Assembly: GCA_022059125.1 (NCBI GenBank)
Contig: JAEUWY010000005.1
Coordinates: 1,550,001-1,614,000, forward strand
DNA from: Corynespora cassiicola
Lineage: Eukaryota > Ascomycota > Dothideomycetes > Pleosporales > Corynesporascaceae
DNA: 64,000 nucleotides
Reading direction: 5' to 3'
The translations under genes were made by a program, and so were the position numbers. Within the stretch, counting starts at the first letter, position 1, and each line of letters begins with the position of its first letter. Below the pieces are notes generated by a model. That model made no database searches, was not told where the DNA came from, and saw nothing but the letters and a program-made list of their open reading frames with translations. This document shows positions 1-10,638 of the stretch, one piece after another.

Positions 1-705
1 AAGAGCGTCTGCTCTGTACTTTTGGCTTTCTGCCGCTTGGATCAGGGCGCCAATAGTCTTTGATACCACTCGCGCAGCTTTCAAGGAAGCCCATTGAGGT
101 TGGCGAATGTTACAGTGCGAGGAAGCAGATGTGTGTACTGGTTATCAAGGGGTGGATAGCGACTGTGAGCCTAGTAGCAATAGCGAGCAGACTGCGCTAT
201 AATGAGAAAATAGCAGTGGAAGATAAGTACAAGTATCCTTGTTATGAAGCTGGTGCAGGAGTGAGGATGTATGGACAAACATCGGCCCTCATCTTGCCGG
301 ACTTTCCATCCCAAGAGTCAACTGCAGTTCCCTTAGATTAAGATGCCGCAGCAAAAGCTCATACGTGACTGCCTCGAAGGGCTACTACATATTAAAAGAA
401 AATAATGTCTCCGACGTTGCGAGAAGGCAACCTCCAAACTCCTGCCAATGTAAATCATACGCCAATCCAGATCAGGTTATTGTGGCGGTAGAGCCTACGG
501 AGCTGGCCAGTCGAGCTTGGGAAGAAAGCACGCTCCAATGATCAGTAACACCCTACTACAACCAAACTGGCCAACCAAGAACGATACGTAGTCGACATGG
601 CGAATTGTGTAGCGCAAAACCTTCGAGAGGGGCCAAAACGATCGCCGGCTACTCCACCCCGACCATCACTGCCTCGGACCCTAAGATGACCAGAATCTCC
701 GGCTC
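1..705. other. Left edge, no gene seen
   Basis: I see no supportable gene here. The one longer open frame (60-341, +) starts at TTG, has no recognisable domain and no splice partner. The right part lies just downstream of the stop codon of the minus-strand gene at 706-1221, so it probably holds that gene's 3' untranslated region. Confidence 0.5.
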
Positions 706-1221
706 TTAATTCCAATTGCGGGTCTCTGTTGCAGCATCTGCCTCGCGTTGAGCACGGTTCTCTGCCGCTGCCTGCTGCAGCGTCTGAGTCTGGGTCTGCC
801 TCTTCTGCGCATCCAACTTCTTTGCCAGATCACCAGTAGGAGCCTTGGTGTTACGAGCCTATCAACGCGGTCCGACAGTCAGTCATAGTTCTCCCGGAAA
901 AGGTCGAAGCCCCATTCATATCCACGCTGTCGTCGTCATGGGCTGGGCGGCGGGCTTCGCGAGCCGTGGATGCGACCACAGCGACTCCGTTTTACGCACC
1001 TCTGCAGCGGCGGCAGCGGCCGACCTGGCGTCATCACCCGATGGCTCGCCTCCTCCAACCGTCCTTCCAGGGCCAGAGACCTTGGGCTTCTTCCCAGAGC
1101 CACCTTCGGCGACGCGCGCTGGCACCGAGGCTTTGGTGGCAGGGGCGGGCGCAGAGCCGAGGGTGCGGCCGGGACCCTGGAAATTGTCGTCCTTCGACTG
1201 CTTGCCGCAAAGGTTCCCCAT
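706..1221 (-). CDS. Small predicted N-myristoylated protein, conserved in filamentous fungi
   Basis: Two exons, 1221-1000 and 858-706, are joined by a 141-nt intron (donor GTGCGT, acceptor GATAG, phase 0) and give 124 residues. The N-terminus MGNLCGK has Gly2 followed by Cys5, a classic myristoylation plus palmitoylation signal, so the protein probably sits on a membrane face. The middle is Gly/Ala/Pro-rich and disordered, with two GPGRT motifs. Exon 2 encodes a charged Lys/Gln/Ala/Glu-rich helix ending in ETRNWN. I recognise this architecture from uncharacterised ascomycete proteins, but no function is known to me. Reading exon 1 without splicing would give an unrelated tail, and the helical exon 2 keeps frame perfectly, so the intron is well supported. 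It is divergent from the zinc-finger gene at 1924. Confidence 0.8.
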
Positions 1222-1923
1222 TCTGAGGCGCGTTTGTAGAGGTGTAGAGGGCGAGGGGATTATGTGGAGTTGCGATGGCGAATTGGAGACGAGCGGAGGT
1301 GACGAGCGGCGGCAGGGCGATCAGATATCAGCCTCGCCATGGTGGGGGAAACACAGGGTAGCAAACGCAGCGCACGGTGGCTGTGTGCCGTGTACCGCTG
1401 ACGCTGCCGCCAAGCACTTGGTTGGAATGCCGTCTGCAGAGGGGAGAGGCCATGGCCGCGGTGGACGCCACCAGAGCCGTGACCGCGAGAGCCGTGGTAT
1501 TGATCGCGTTTGCCAGGCCCGGGCGATCTGAAGAGCACGTACAAAGATCGAAACAGGATGCTGTGGGCGCGTGACGTGCGAGGGCGGCGAGCTGCTATGG
1601 GCCCAATCACATGGGCGCCGTATGCTGCTTAGTCACGCTCCACCGTCTAAGATCTGATTGTGGGCCATTCACCCCTCCAAACACTTCCTTCTCCTGCACC
1701 CGCATGATACATGCACGCCTCGTTGGTAGGCTGGTGAAGATCGGACGGTAGTTTTGTGCAGGCCCCGCTGGCATTCACCTCCTTCTCTTACTCGATTCGC
1801 GCCCGCTCTCGGTCGGCGCATTGCATCAGACCTCAGGACCATTATGAGTACCCTGATAACCCAGCTGTATGACTTTGAGTTTTCATAACCCATACCACCG
1901 TCTCCCCTCAGCAGCTCGCCAGC
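1222..1923. promoter_or_regulatory. Divergent intergenic region
   Basis: This 702-bp spacer separates two divergent start codons and must hold both promoters. I see no clear TATA box. Open frames over it on both strands are low-complexity and overlap the neighbouring 5' region, so I do not call genes here. Confidence 0.4.
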
Positions 1924-4065
1924 ATGGCTTACGGCTTCTCAGATAACGATCGCGACTCGGCCTTTGGCGACGACGACTTCCTCTGGAACGATCCCATGTT
2001 CTCCCCGCTATCCGCGCCGCTCGCAGGTACAAAGCGCGACGCGGATGCCGTCAGACATGATGACGCCCAACCCACACCTCCGGGTTTTACCGTCGACAGA
2101 GAGCACCGAGCTGAGCACATCGACCCGCAGGTTCTCTGCTGCCGCACCTGTCCCGAGGTGCCCTGCTGCGAGCCACTGTCTGATTCGCGTCCCTCGAAAC
2201 GCAGGGCTTCGGCCCTAAAGGTGGGCAAATTCCATAGCGTAGCCGACGAGCATTCAAACTTCAGCCAAACCCACGACACGGACCAGCAGTTCTTGGACAC
2301 TTGTTTTGACAAATTCTGTCAGGGGTGCGACTTAGAAACCTCGTGCGAGTCCCCCTGCGCTCTGCCGTGTCCCGGTGATGCCCAGTGCGCCGAAGATGAC
2401 GCCTGTTTTGATCCGCGCTGCGACCAGAGGGAATGCGCCGACCAGTGTGTGGATCCAGAGTGCACAAAGGTCTCTTGTCCAAACGACCCGTGCTTCTGCC
2501 AGAAGTGCCATGCCCAGCCATGTCCCTTGGGCGATCCGAACAACGAATGTCACTTGGCCCACTCTGGCCCTACAACCGCGGGTACCATATACTGCTACGA
2601 CAATGTCCCGTGTCACTTCCAAGAAGGCTATCATGACTTCAACTCGAACCTCGGCGTTTATGAGACGTATCCTTGCTTCACGCAGTCTCACGTCAACTCC
2701 GCATACACTGCTACCGCCCAGGTTTCGAGTGCCAATACACCTGTATTGTCGCCCGGCAACTACACGTCTCTGGATAGTACCTTCAGCCACCCATCTTCTC
2801 CGGCTCCTGGGCTAGGAAATGCCTCTCAGTGTTTCCTCAATATTCCCTTTGACCATTGTCATATCGACAATTCATGCTGTCATGGGTCAAGTCGGGCATG
2901 CGGAGATTGCCCAAGTGCATCTCAAAATCACCTGGATATCTGGAGCTCTTCTATAGCACATGGAAACGGCCTCGCCAGCAGTTTCATGAACTTTGGTCTG
3001 CACCCGAATGACACCTCGACCACGCTGGGTCTCGACAATGCCTCTGCGAATGCTACCTCTCTCAGTACAAGTTACTCTCATTCTATGCTCGGCATGGACG
3101 ATCCGTCTTGGATGCTCCCAGATGGTAGTTTCTCTATGACAAATGCCACTGGCCCTAACAAGCTGGATTTTCTTGCTTCTGCTATAACAAATGATATTCT
3201 AAAGCAGGATCCCTCGCTTGTCAACTCTCCGTCCCTAGAAGCTGGTACTACCTTCGGAACCCCTTCCATTGCTGGCACGACTGGAGATTCTGCTGCATCT
3301 TGTATTTGCAAATGGCAGCATGGCCCTGGCCTGCTGTGCTTGGCCATGTTCGACAGTGCAGAAGCCCTGCACAAGCACATCAAGTCTGCTCATGTGGATA
3401 ACTGTACACGCTGCTTCTGTCAGTGGGAAGGGTGTGAAGCTTGTTCCAAGGACTTCAAGCAACGCTCAAAGCTCTCTCGCCACTTGCTAGGCCATGCTGG
3501 TTATCGACCCTACAGATGCAGTTTCGAAGGTTGCGGCAAGACATTTGCCACCAATCAAGCGAAAGATAACCATGAGCGGACGCATACGGGCGACCGACCT
3601 TATGTATGCGATAGGTGTGGATATACCACGACGACACACACGCAGCTTCAAACCCATATTTCTGCGTTGCACGAAGGCAAGAAGCCGCACAAGTGTCGGT
3701 TCTGCGACTTCACTTGCGCCGATAGCTCTAACCTGAGCAAGCATGAACGGACTCACCAGGTTGGTTCTCCTTTGACCTAGTCTCCATCTACGGCACGAGA
3801 CAGAATTGCTTGAACATGAATTAACATCATCCAGACACTTCGTCCTTACCGATGCCCCCATCCAGGCTGCACATTCAAGCCTGACTGCCGCTGGGAAAAT
3901 CTGAAGCGTCATCTCCGTCGCTCCAGTCATTGCCCGCAACTCCTTGTTGAAGGCAGCCAGGAATACAAGACATACCGTGAGAGCGTCAGGCGCGAGATTG
4001 ATGAATGGCATAAGCGGAACGAGGATGGAGGCTTGAAGATGGCCAGGCGCAAGGGCCGGGGCTGA
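1924..4065 (+). CDS. Cys-rich C2H2 zinc-finger transcription factor
   Basis: Exons 1924-3759 and 3835-4065 are separated by a 75-nt intron (phase 0) and give 688 residues. The C-terminal third carries about six C2H2 fingers: a degenerate one near residue 462, then fingers near 494, 531, 561, 589 and 617. The last finger is encoded mainly by exon 2 and is followed by a basic tail. Linkers of the TGDRPY and EGKKPHK type are typical of DNA-binding finger arrays. The N-terminal half is unusual: five Cys at residues 72-82 and twenty Cys at 127-230, mostly as CxxC or CxxxC pairs. A Ser/Thr/Asn-rich region lies between the two parts. Yeast Zap1-type zinc sensors also combine metal-binding clusters with C-terminal fingers, so metal sensing is a reasonable inference, not a demonstration. 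It is a nuclear regulator with unknown targets. Confidence 0.88.
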
Positions 4066-6873
4066 TCGCCCAGCACGTTCGGTACCACTACCACTTGCTA
4101 GGGGAAATCAGGGACGGAACGAACAAGCTACTCGTCGACTGGGATCTCTTAGCCGATCCACTTTCTTGATGCGATCCGGGGCTTCCAGATTGGTGTGATC
4201 ATTGCATGACATTGTTCCAAATCAAGATGCACACCACATCACATCCCTTATATCACAAGAACCCTCCCCTTAGAAGCTCGCTTGTGAGCACGGATACCCG
4301 ATGATACCAACCTCTCCCTGCTAAATAGGAGGGCCATGGGGCTATCATACATTACGAATATCATGCAATCTCTGAAAAGAGGGGCTCCCCTTTGTTTGAA
4401 GTTTGAAAAATGTAACGTCCTCCTCCCCTAGCAGGGGCTATATGCCTGTGAAGTCCAATATGTGATGTTTACGTGCCTCGCGGGGCATTGGACACACAAA
4501 GCCTTTCCATATTACCAATTCATGGGATCTAAGGGCCATGAGACATGCAAAAGAGCTTATCGCGAGAGGTGCGCACTTTTGGCGAGATGCGATGGCAGAG
4601 TAGACATGAATAGCCGAACTGCCTGAGAAAAGGAAGTGTCAGCGATACTGCCAACCTGCCAATCCAATTACCTAGGTACCTGCCATTGTAGTACCTTGTG
4701 CATACCAAAGGGTGCCACAGGATAGCATCTTGTGCCACGACCACATGCGGCGCTCTATCCGCCGCCGCCGCGCAAGCAAGCCCAAGCTCGACCCGAATCC
4801 GACCACCCCGTAGCTATCGGACGCCCCGACCAGCCAAGCAGGCAGCCCGCCGTCAACGGCAGGAAACGGAGAAATACCATGAACAATGCCCATCCAATCA
4901 AAACACCCACCCGGCGCGACGAGGAGGAAGAAGAAAGTCCACAGCTGCAACAACAACAACGACCACCCAGGTTCCTTCTCCCCCCCCAAGAAAGCAGAGG
5001 AAAAATGAAGGACAGACGTACTTCGCACACCAACCCCCTGCGCGTCCAAAGCGCACGGCAAGCTCTGGTCTGTTGAGAAGGAACAAGCGGCGAAGCTGAA
5101 AAGGCTAAAATTTGCACCTCCAAGGAGGATTCACAGAGCAAACCTTCTCTGGCCAGCCCGGCGCAGAGTAGTGAGATGCTTGTATGGAGCCTACTTACTG
5201 GCCAGCCACTCTCAGCCCGTCTCCATGTGGCACTTATTGCTTATGCCGTTAGAATAGGTACAAGGGAAATAAATACGACGATGGATGGAGGGAGGAACCC
5301 AGCGAGCAAGCAAGCAAGCAAGCAAGCAAGCACCAAGGCAGACAAGCGGCAAATGTTTCCCCGCCGCATCGCTCGACTCGCTCGACTCGCTTATGGAGCT
5401 CGATTTCCCAAGGACCCGGGATCCTGGAGCGTAATTCGCGGGCGGGAGGAAATTTGACAGGCTGGGCGGGCGGCGCTGGACGGCGCGAGCGACGACACTT
5501 GCCTGCCGACGAGGTGATGATGGGCCGGCTAGTGGATATTGAGATGAGCCCGAGCGTCGGGATGGGTTCCGGGGGAGTGGTCTGGGAGGAATCGGGCGGG
5601 ATAATAATCGAATCGATAGATGGTGATGCAGAGGCCATCGATGGTAGACAGCATTATTGAACACGTCCGAGTTTCCAACCAATTGTCCCATTGCTATGTA
5701 GTCTACCAAAAACCAAAGACAGTCAAAACCAATCAAGCACTCTCTTGATCATCTCCGACCACCACAAGAATCCAATTCGGCAGCAAAGTGGAAAGAAACG
5801 CGAAAAAAAAGACATCCAAGAAGCAGCTTTGTTCCGTCAACTTTTGCCGTCGCCACCCAAAGCCAAAGCTGCAGACTGGCCAATCTCAGGATATCTTAGA
5901 AATGGGTCAACTATGTTGGTCCGCTGATCAACAATCACTCAACAGTCCACATCCCACACGGAGCAAAAGGTGTATGTACAAGTTGGCGTATGCTCCAGAT
6001 CTACTCGGTGAAATCTGCATGTCTCCTACTGTGCTCTGCGGCAACCGTAATTATAAAGGAAAAGCCTGGCCAAACACCTAGTGGGAGGGTGGAGGGCTAG
6101 GCGCGAAAGAGAAACTTGGAGATGTGGAAACTCTCATTGCCACACGAGGCCGGAGTTGCCTCAACGTGAGGATGGGTATAGAACGAAAGAAGAAGCCAAC
6201 CGTGGATAATATATGTTCGAAGCTGGTATTCGGCGAGATTAAAGAGCGTCTTGGTAGTCGGCCGGTTGGCAGAAGGCGCAAGGGTCGCATCGGGTTGTTC
6301 TTGGTATAATGAACGTGAGGTGCGCAGAGCGCGCGAGGTATCGCATGTGAGCAAAAGAGCGTATTAAACAGTAGCCACCAGCCAGATCTACCGTTCGCCG
6401 AAGAAAAAAGAGGTCGCAAAGGGAAATCGGTCGTTAAGTCAAGAGGTGTGTTTGGCTTTGAGATATTATGATTACGTTCGGTCGATCGGTCGGAGGCAAA
6501 CAGGTGTCGGGAAGACTGATGCTATGCTTGTGGAAGAAGTGCGCTCAGCAATGTGATGCCAGATCCCAACGGGACATGCAATCCGAAACGGGTATCATCA
6601 AGCCTCAAATATCGAAAGTCGAATCGAAAATCGGAATTGAAATCAACGGTGCATAGCGTAACCGGCCATCATCGTGTCGCGTTAAATCGGTGTGGTGAGT
6701 TTATCAGTGTGCTGGAACCTGACGATACGCTGCGTAGCGCCGGCGGGGTTGGTGTTATTGGAGGTCGCGGAAGGATCCGGCGTGAAGTGCGAGGCGAATC
6801 AACTGGCGCCTCATATACGACGGGAGACGACGAAGCAGCTAGAAGATAGTTAACGGACAGAAAGGAGGCGTCA
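4066..6873. other. 2.8-kb intergenic region
   Basis: This stretch lies between two convergent stop codons. Several short overlapping open frames (for example 4672-5141, 5212-5736 and 6078-6419) are low-complexity, lie on both strands at once and lack domains or splice partners. I treat them as chance. It contains a GCAA microsatellite near 5306 and presumably both 3' untranslated regions. Confidence 0.5.
5306..5331. repeat. GCAA tetranucleotide microsatellite
   Basis: About six and a half perfect tandem copies of GCAA in non-coding sequence. Confidence 0.9.
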
Positions 6874-8720
6874 CTAAGGGCTTGGAGGCCTGCCACCTCC
6901 ACTGCCGGCGCCTGGATCCGTGCTGTCTCCTTCTATCGTCTTCCGCCAGTGCTGCGGCAGACAGACGCACACAAGAGGGAACGCCTTGATATCACTCTCT
7001 CCTTCCGATTGTGACCGCCTACTTCCATTGCTGACGCCGGAATCACGCTGCAGCGCCTTTCGTGCTTCCCACTGCTCTGTCGATTCAGAGAGTTTGACAC
7101 CAGTCGCCCAGCCATCGTCCCAAATGCCGACGACCTTGAGCATATCTCCCCGCTCGAGCTCAAATTCGTCGTTGGCACGTGGCTGGTATGCCCAAAGCAC
7201 TGCAACCGTATCGTTCGGGTGGATATCGTCCTGGGAATAATAGTCTTTGAAGAACTGCAGCTGTTCTGACTGGCCAGATGCGACGCCCTCGGGGCTGGAG
7301 AAATTACGGTCTGGGTTGGAGCCTGAGAGTGGGGAGGAATGGCCGCTTCGGGCAGCCAAGGCAGAATGGCTCGATAATGATCCCTCACGCTTCGGCAAAG
7401 CAGCGCCAAGATGGCTGCGAGCTGAACCTGGGGAATCATAAGCATCTTCACGATGGGTACCATAGGCTGTTGTCAGTGTCCCACCTGCACGAGAGCTGTG
7501 TCGGCCCGAGGAGCTCGAGTCCTCCAGAGCCGACATGCGCGCGACGCGGGCTCCCGGCAGGACCGCAGCTCCAGCATGACCTTCACCTCCGTAGCTCATG
7601 GCGGGACCGGGAACATTCTGGCGCGATGGGGATGGTGTGTTGAGAATGCTGCCGTGCTGACTCTGCCTTCGCTTCCTCATCTGGATGCAGAAAAAGATGA
7701 CACCTGCAAGAATAAGCGCCGCAGCGACGAGCGAACCTATGACTATTCCGGCGATGGCACCACCGGAAAGACTGGATCCCGACGCAGCAGCTCCGGAAGT
7801 AGTACCAGTTGGTGCAGCTGCAGTGGATGACGGAAAAAGAGGTGGCATGGAGGTGGTGGTGGGCAATTCTACGCCCTGGCAGCGGGCCTCAACGTTGGCA
7901 TTTACACAACACGAGTCGGTAGAATTGGGAGAGCTCTGGGCGCAGAAAGAGCAGAGGCCCTGCAAATTGGACTGGTAACCACATTCGGAGGGCTCATTGT
8001 CGACGGCGTTGATGCAAGTCCCGCTGAGCGAACGGGCTGGCAGGGCACACCTAGTGAAGTCGGCTCGAATCTCGTTGATTGCGTTACTGCTGGGATTCCC
8101 GCACAAGTCCGGACTGGCGGTTATTTCTTGCTCGCTGATGGCAAACAGAGCCTGGAGATACATCAGAACCGGCAGGCCAAGAGGTTGGAACCGAAACTTG
8201 GAGCACTTACACAGGAGTCGGCGCACAGGGGGGTGGAAACATCGGTAGAGAGCCCGCAAGGCTCAATGGAGTTTTGCACGATGGCATTGCACAGAACCGT
8301 GGTGCTGTAGCGGGCGTAGATTTCGGTCGTGTTGGTGAGATTGACGCTGGAGCAGCCGAAGAGCTGCTGGTATCTGCAGAAGGGGTCAGCAAATGCAGGC
8401 AGGGCTAGGCGGACGGCCGGGCTCACTTTTGTCTTGCGTAATCTGTTGCAATATACTCCCGTAATCGATTGTCGAAAGAGGCAGTATCTGATACGAATGA
8501 GAGAAACGGACTGTTTTGGGCTTCAGGTTAGCATGCATGCCGGCATGGGGTAGGCGAGTCTGACGTGAGGTTACACGTACAAATTGCCGGTCAATCCAGT
8601 ACTGACGGATGCGCCGCCGAAGGCCGGACAGGTCGTGGAGCCTTGCAACGAGACGCACTGCTGAGCCATGGCGGCGGGCACTGAAGAGGCCAGGAGGGCG
8701 AGGGCGAGCGAGGTCTTCAT
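6874..8720 (-). CDS. Single-pass membrane protein with extracellular Cys-rich domain and cytoplasmic SH3 domain
   Basis: Three exons, 8720-8581, 8373-8211 and 8151-6874, give 526 residues; introns are 207 and 59 nt with consensus ends. The chosen ATG opens a clear signal peptide (basic Lys2, hydrophobic core, AMAQ cleavage-like site). An upstream in-frame ATG at 8921 would bury it. Residues 20 to about 200 form a Cys-rich ectodomain with N-glycosylation sites. A Ser/Thr/Pro/Ala stalk follows, then a Gly/Ala/Ile transmembrane helix near 232-256 with a basic stop-transfer. A Ser-rich cytoplasmic segment and an SH3 domain from about residue 415 complete it; the ALYDY-like core reads LWAYQPRANDEFELERGD. 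The layout resembles Fus1-type polarity proteins rather than four-pass Sho1. It probably recruits proline-rich partners at the plasma membrane. The ligand is unknown. Confidence 0.85.
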
Positions 8721-9460
8721 GATGGGGGGAGCGTGGCTGGGACGGGGCGCGTGATGGTGCTGGCGATGGCAGGCGGGCGCGCAGTCGGGCGCGCAGTCGA
8801 CGGGTCGCTCGTGGATTGCTGAAGAGGGGGAGGGTGGAGTGGGCGGGGCGGTGGCAGTCGACGAGTGCGGTCGGAAGCGTGGTCGGCCAACAACAAACGC
8901 GACGTCCTCTCTCCTTCTCACGGGGCCATCCGGGGGCGCGGGCGATTATATAAAAAAGGTGGTCGTGGACAAAAGACGAGGCCCGTTCCGGATGCTTGAC
9001 AATGCGGGCTAAGAAGGGAAAGAGGCTCGGCTCAGGTCGCAATGGAAAGAGCGACTGGGTGAGGGCAGCTGCAGACTCTGGCCGTGAGGGAGGAGGAAGG
9101 AGCATGGGGGCAGCAGCTCACGAAAGAGGCTGTCTCGGCAAGAGCACCAGACGCGGAGAGGCAGGCGCGACGAGGGTTGAAGCAGGGGCCAGGGCCTGCG
9201 CAGCCAGGGCGCCACGCCGGCGCGTGATTGGGCCCGCGGCCGCCATGCGAATTGGAGGGAAATGAGGCCGACACGCCTAAAATTATCGCTGCGTCGTGCT
9301 CAGGTACCGCCTCCACCCGCGCGCGGTTTCATCGCCGCTGAGCGCTGCGTTAGACCACGTCGCCTACCACCAGCTGTGGGGTGGTGCGCTGCTCGACGAC
9401 TCGTTTGAGGCCTGCAGCTTGCCTCTGGGAGCTGCACCCTCTGCACCCTCTGGGCCGTCT

Positions 9461-9489
9461 GTACCGTACCGTACCCTACCCTACCGTAA
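9461..9489. repeat. Degenerate GTACC/CTACC pentamer repeat
   Basis: Six imperfect tandem pentamers of the type GTACC or CTACC. The unit is not the TTAGGG telomere repeat. Confidence 0.7.
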
Positions 9490-9672
9490 CCCCGTCTATT
9501 TCAATACGCACCGTCCGGCCACCACCTCCCTCGAGCGCTTGCCTGCATACGCCCGCTGCCGCTTGTTTGTTTAGACCTCCAATCCAGGCCGCCTGGCAAC
9601 CCGCCCGCTGCACCTTGCCGCTTCTGTGCCTGCGACACCCACAGCGCCCTCAACAGCCAGCTGATCCTGCGG

Positions 9673-9788
9673 CTGATCCTGAGCCTGATCCTGAGCCTGA
9701 TCCTGAGCGAGCCTGCGCCTGAGCCATCGGCGCCAGAAGCCCTCCGTCGACTGCGAGCTTGCTGAGCCTGCTGAGCCTGCTGAGCCTG
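9673..9788. repeat. Two nearby minisatellites
   Basis: Three perfect copies of the 12-mer CTGATCCTGAGC (9673-9708) are followed by three copies of the 9-mer CTGAGCCTG (9762-9788). The two units share the CTGAGC core, suggesting related slippage. They lie in non-coding DNA. Confidence 0.85.
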
Positions 9789-10593
9789 CATCTCCTTGAG
9801 CAGGGTCCGCGACCAAACCGCGGCCTCCCGCGTCGCTCCACGACTTCATGCACAGCACCGAACCTTGCCAAAAGCCCTCAACCTCGTCCCTCGACCGCCG
9901 CGCAAGGGGCCCCCCGCCATCCAACATGGACCTGCTGCTGCTACTGCTGCTGCTCCTCACGTCGATGCAAAAGGTACCGTACTCGGCCATCATGCATCCA
10001 CACCTTGCGTGTCAGCACCCAGATCCCCCCATCTCCTTGGGTCCACGTACGTGTACTACGCCCTCACGATTCAAGATCCGTGGTTGAGCTAGCCACTCGG
10101 ACATTTGCAGCCTCCCCATGGGTCCGCGACAAATGGCGTTGCCCAGCGTCGCTCATCCTCATGAAGCTTGCCGGCAACGGCTCGCCTCCAATTCGCCCGG
10201 CCTGGCTCGCTCGGCCGCTCCCTGAGCCCCTTGGGCCCCACCGACCGCGGCGATCTGTGGCTTGAGCCGCCTCTCGCTCATGACCCTCCCATGAAGCATA
10301 TCCTTAGCCTTATAGGCTGTCCAGCGAATCCAACGTAGCCCTAGACTTGTACCAGCCCACCGTTCGCGAAGCCTAGGCAGTTGGCCACCTAAGCCTCGCT
10401 TTAATTCTCCGACCTTCATGTAATGTATGTGTTTGAAGCTGCGGGCCAACTTCCCCTCTGGACTCCTGCACAGTCCACCGCCGGCCGGGCAGATCACAGC
10501 ATAAGAAGACCAATGGTCCATGTGCTGTTAAACCAAAAAGCGTAAGTTGGCTCCGTCTCTCGGCTTCACCTGCTTGTCCGTGGATGCGCCGCC

Positions 10594-10638
10594 CATCGCT
10601 GCACGCACCATCGCTGCACGCACCATCGCTGCACGCAT
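10594..10638. repeat. 15-bp direct repeat, three copies
   Basis: Three head-to-tail copies of CATCGCTGCACGCAC, the last differing only at its end, in gene-free sequence. Confidence 0.9.

Noticed and set aside
60..341. 93-codon plus-strand frame at the left edge
   Set aside because: Starts at TTG, no domain, no splice partner.
9461..9489. Possible interstitial telomere repeat
   Set aside because: The unit is GTACC/CTACC, not TTAGGG or its complement.
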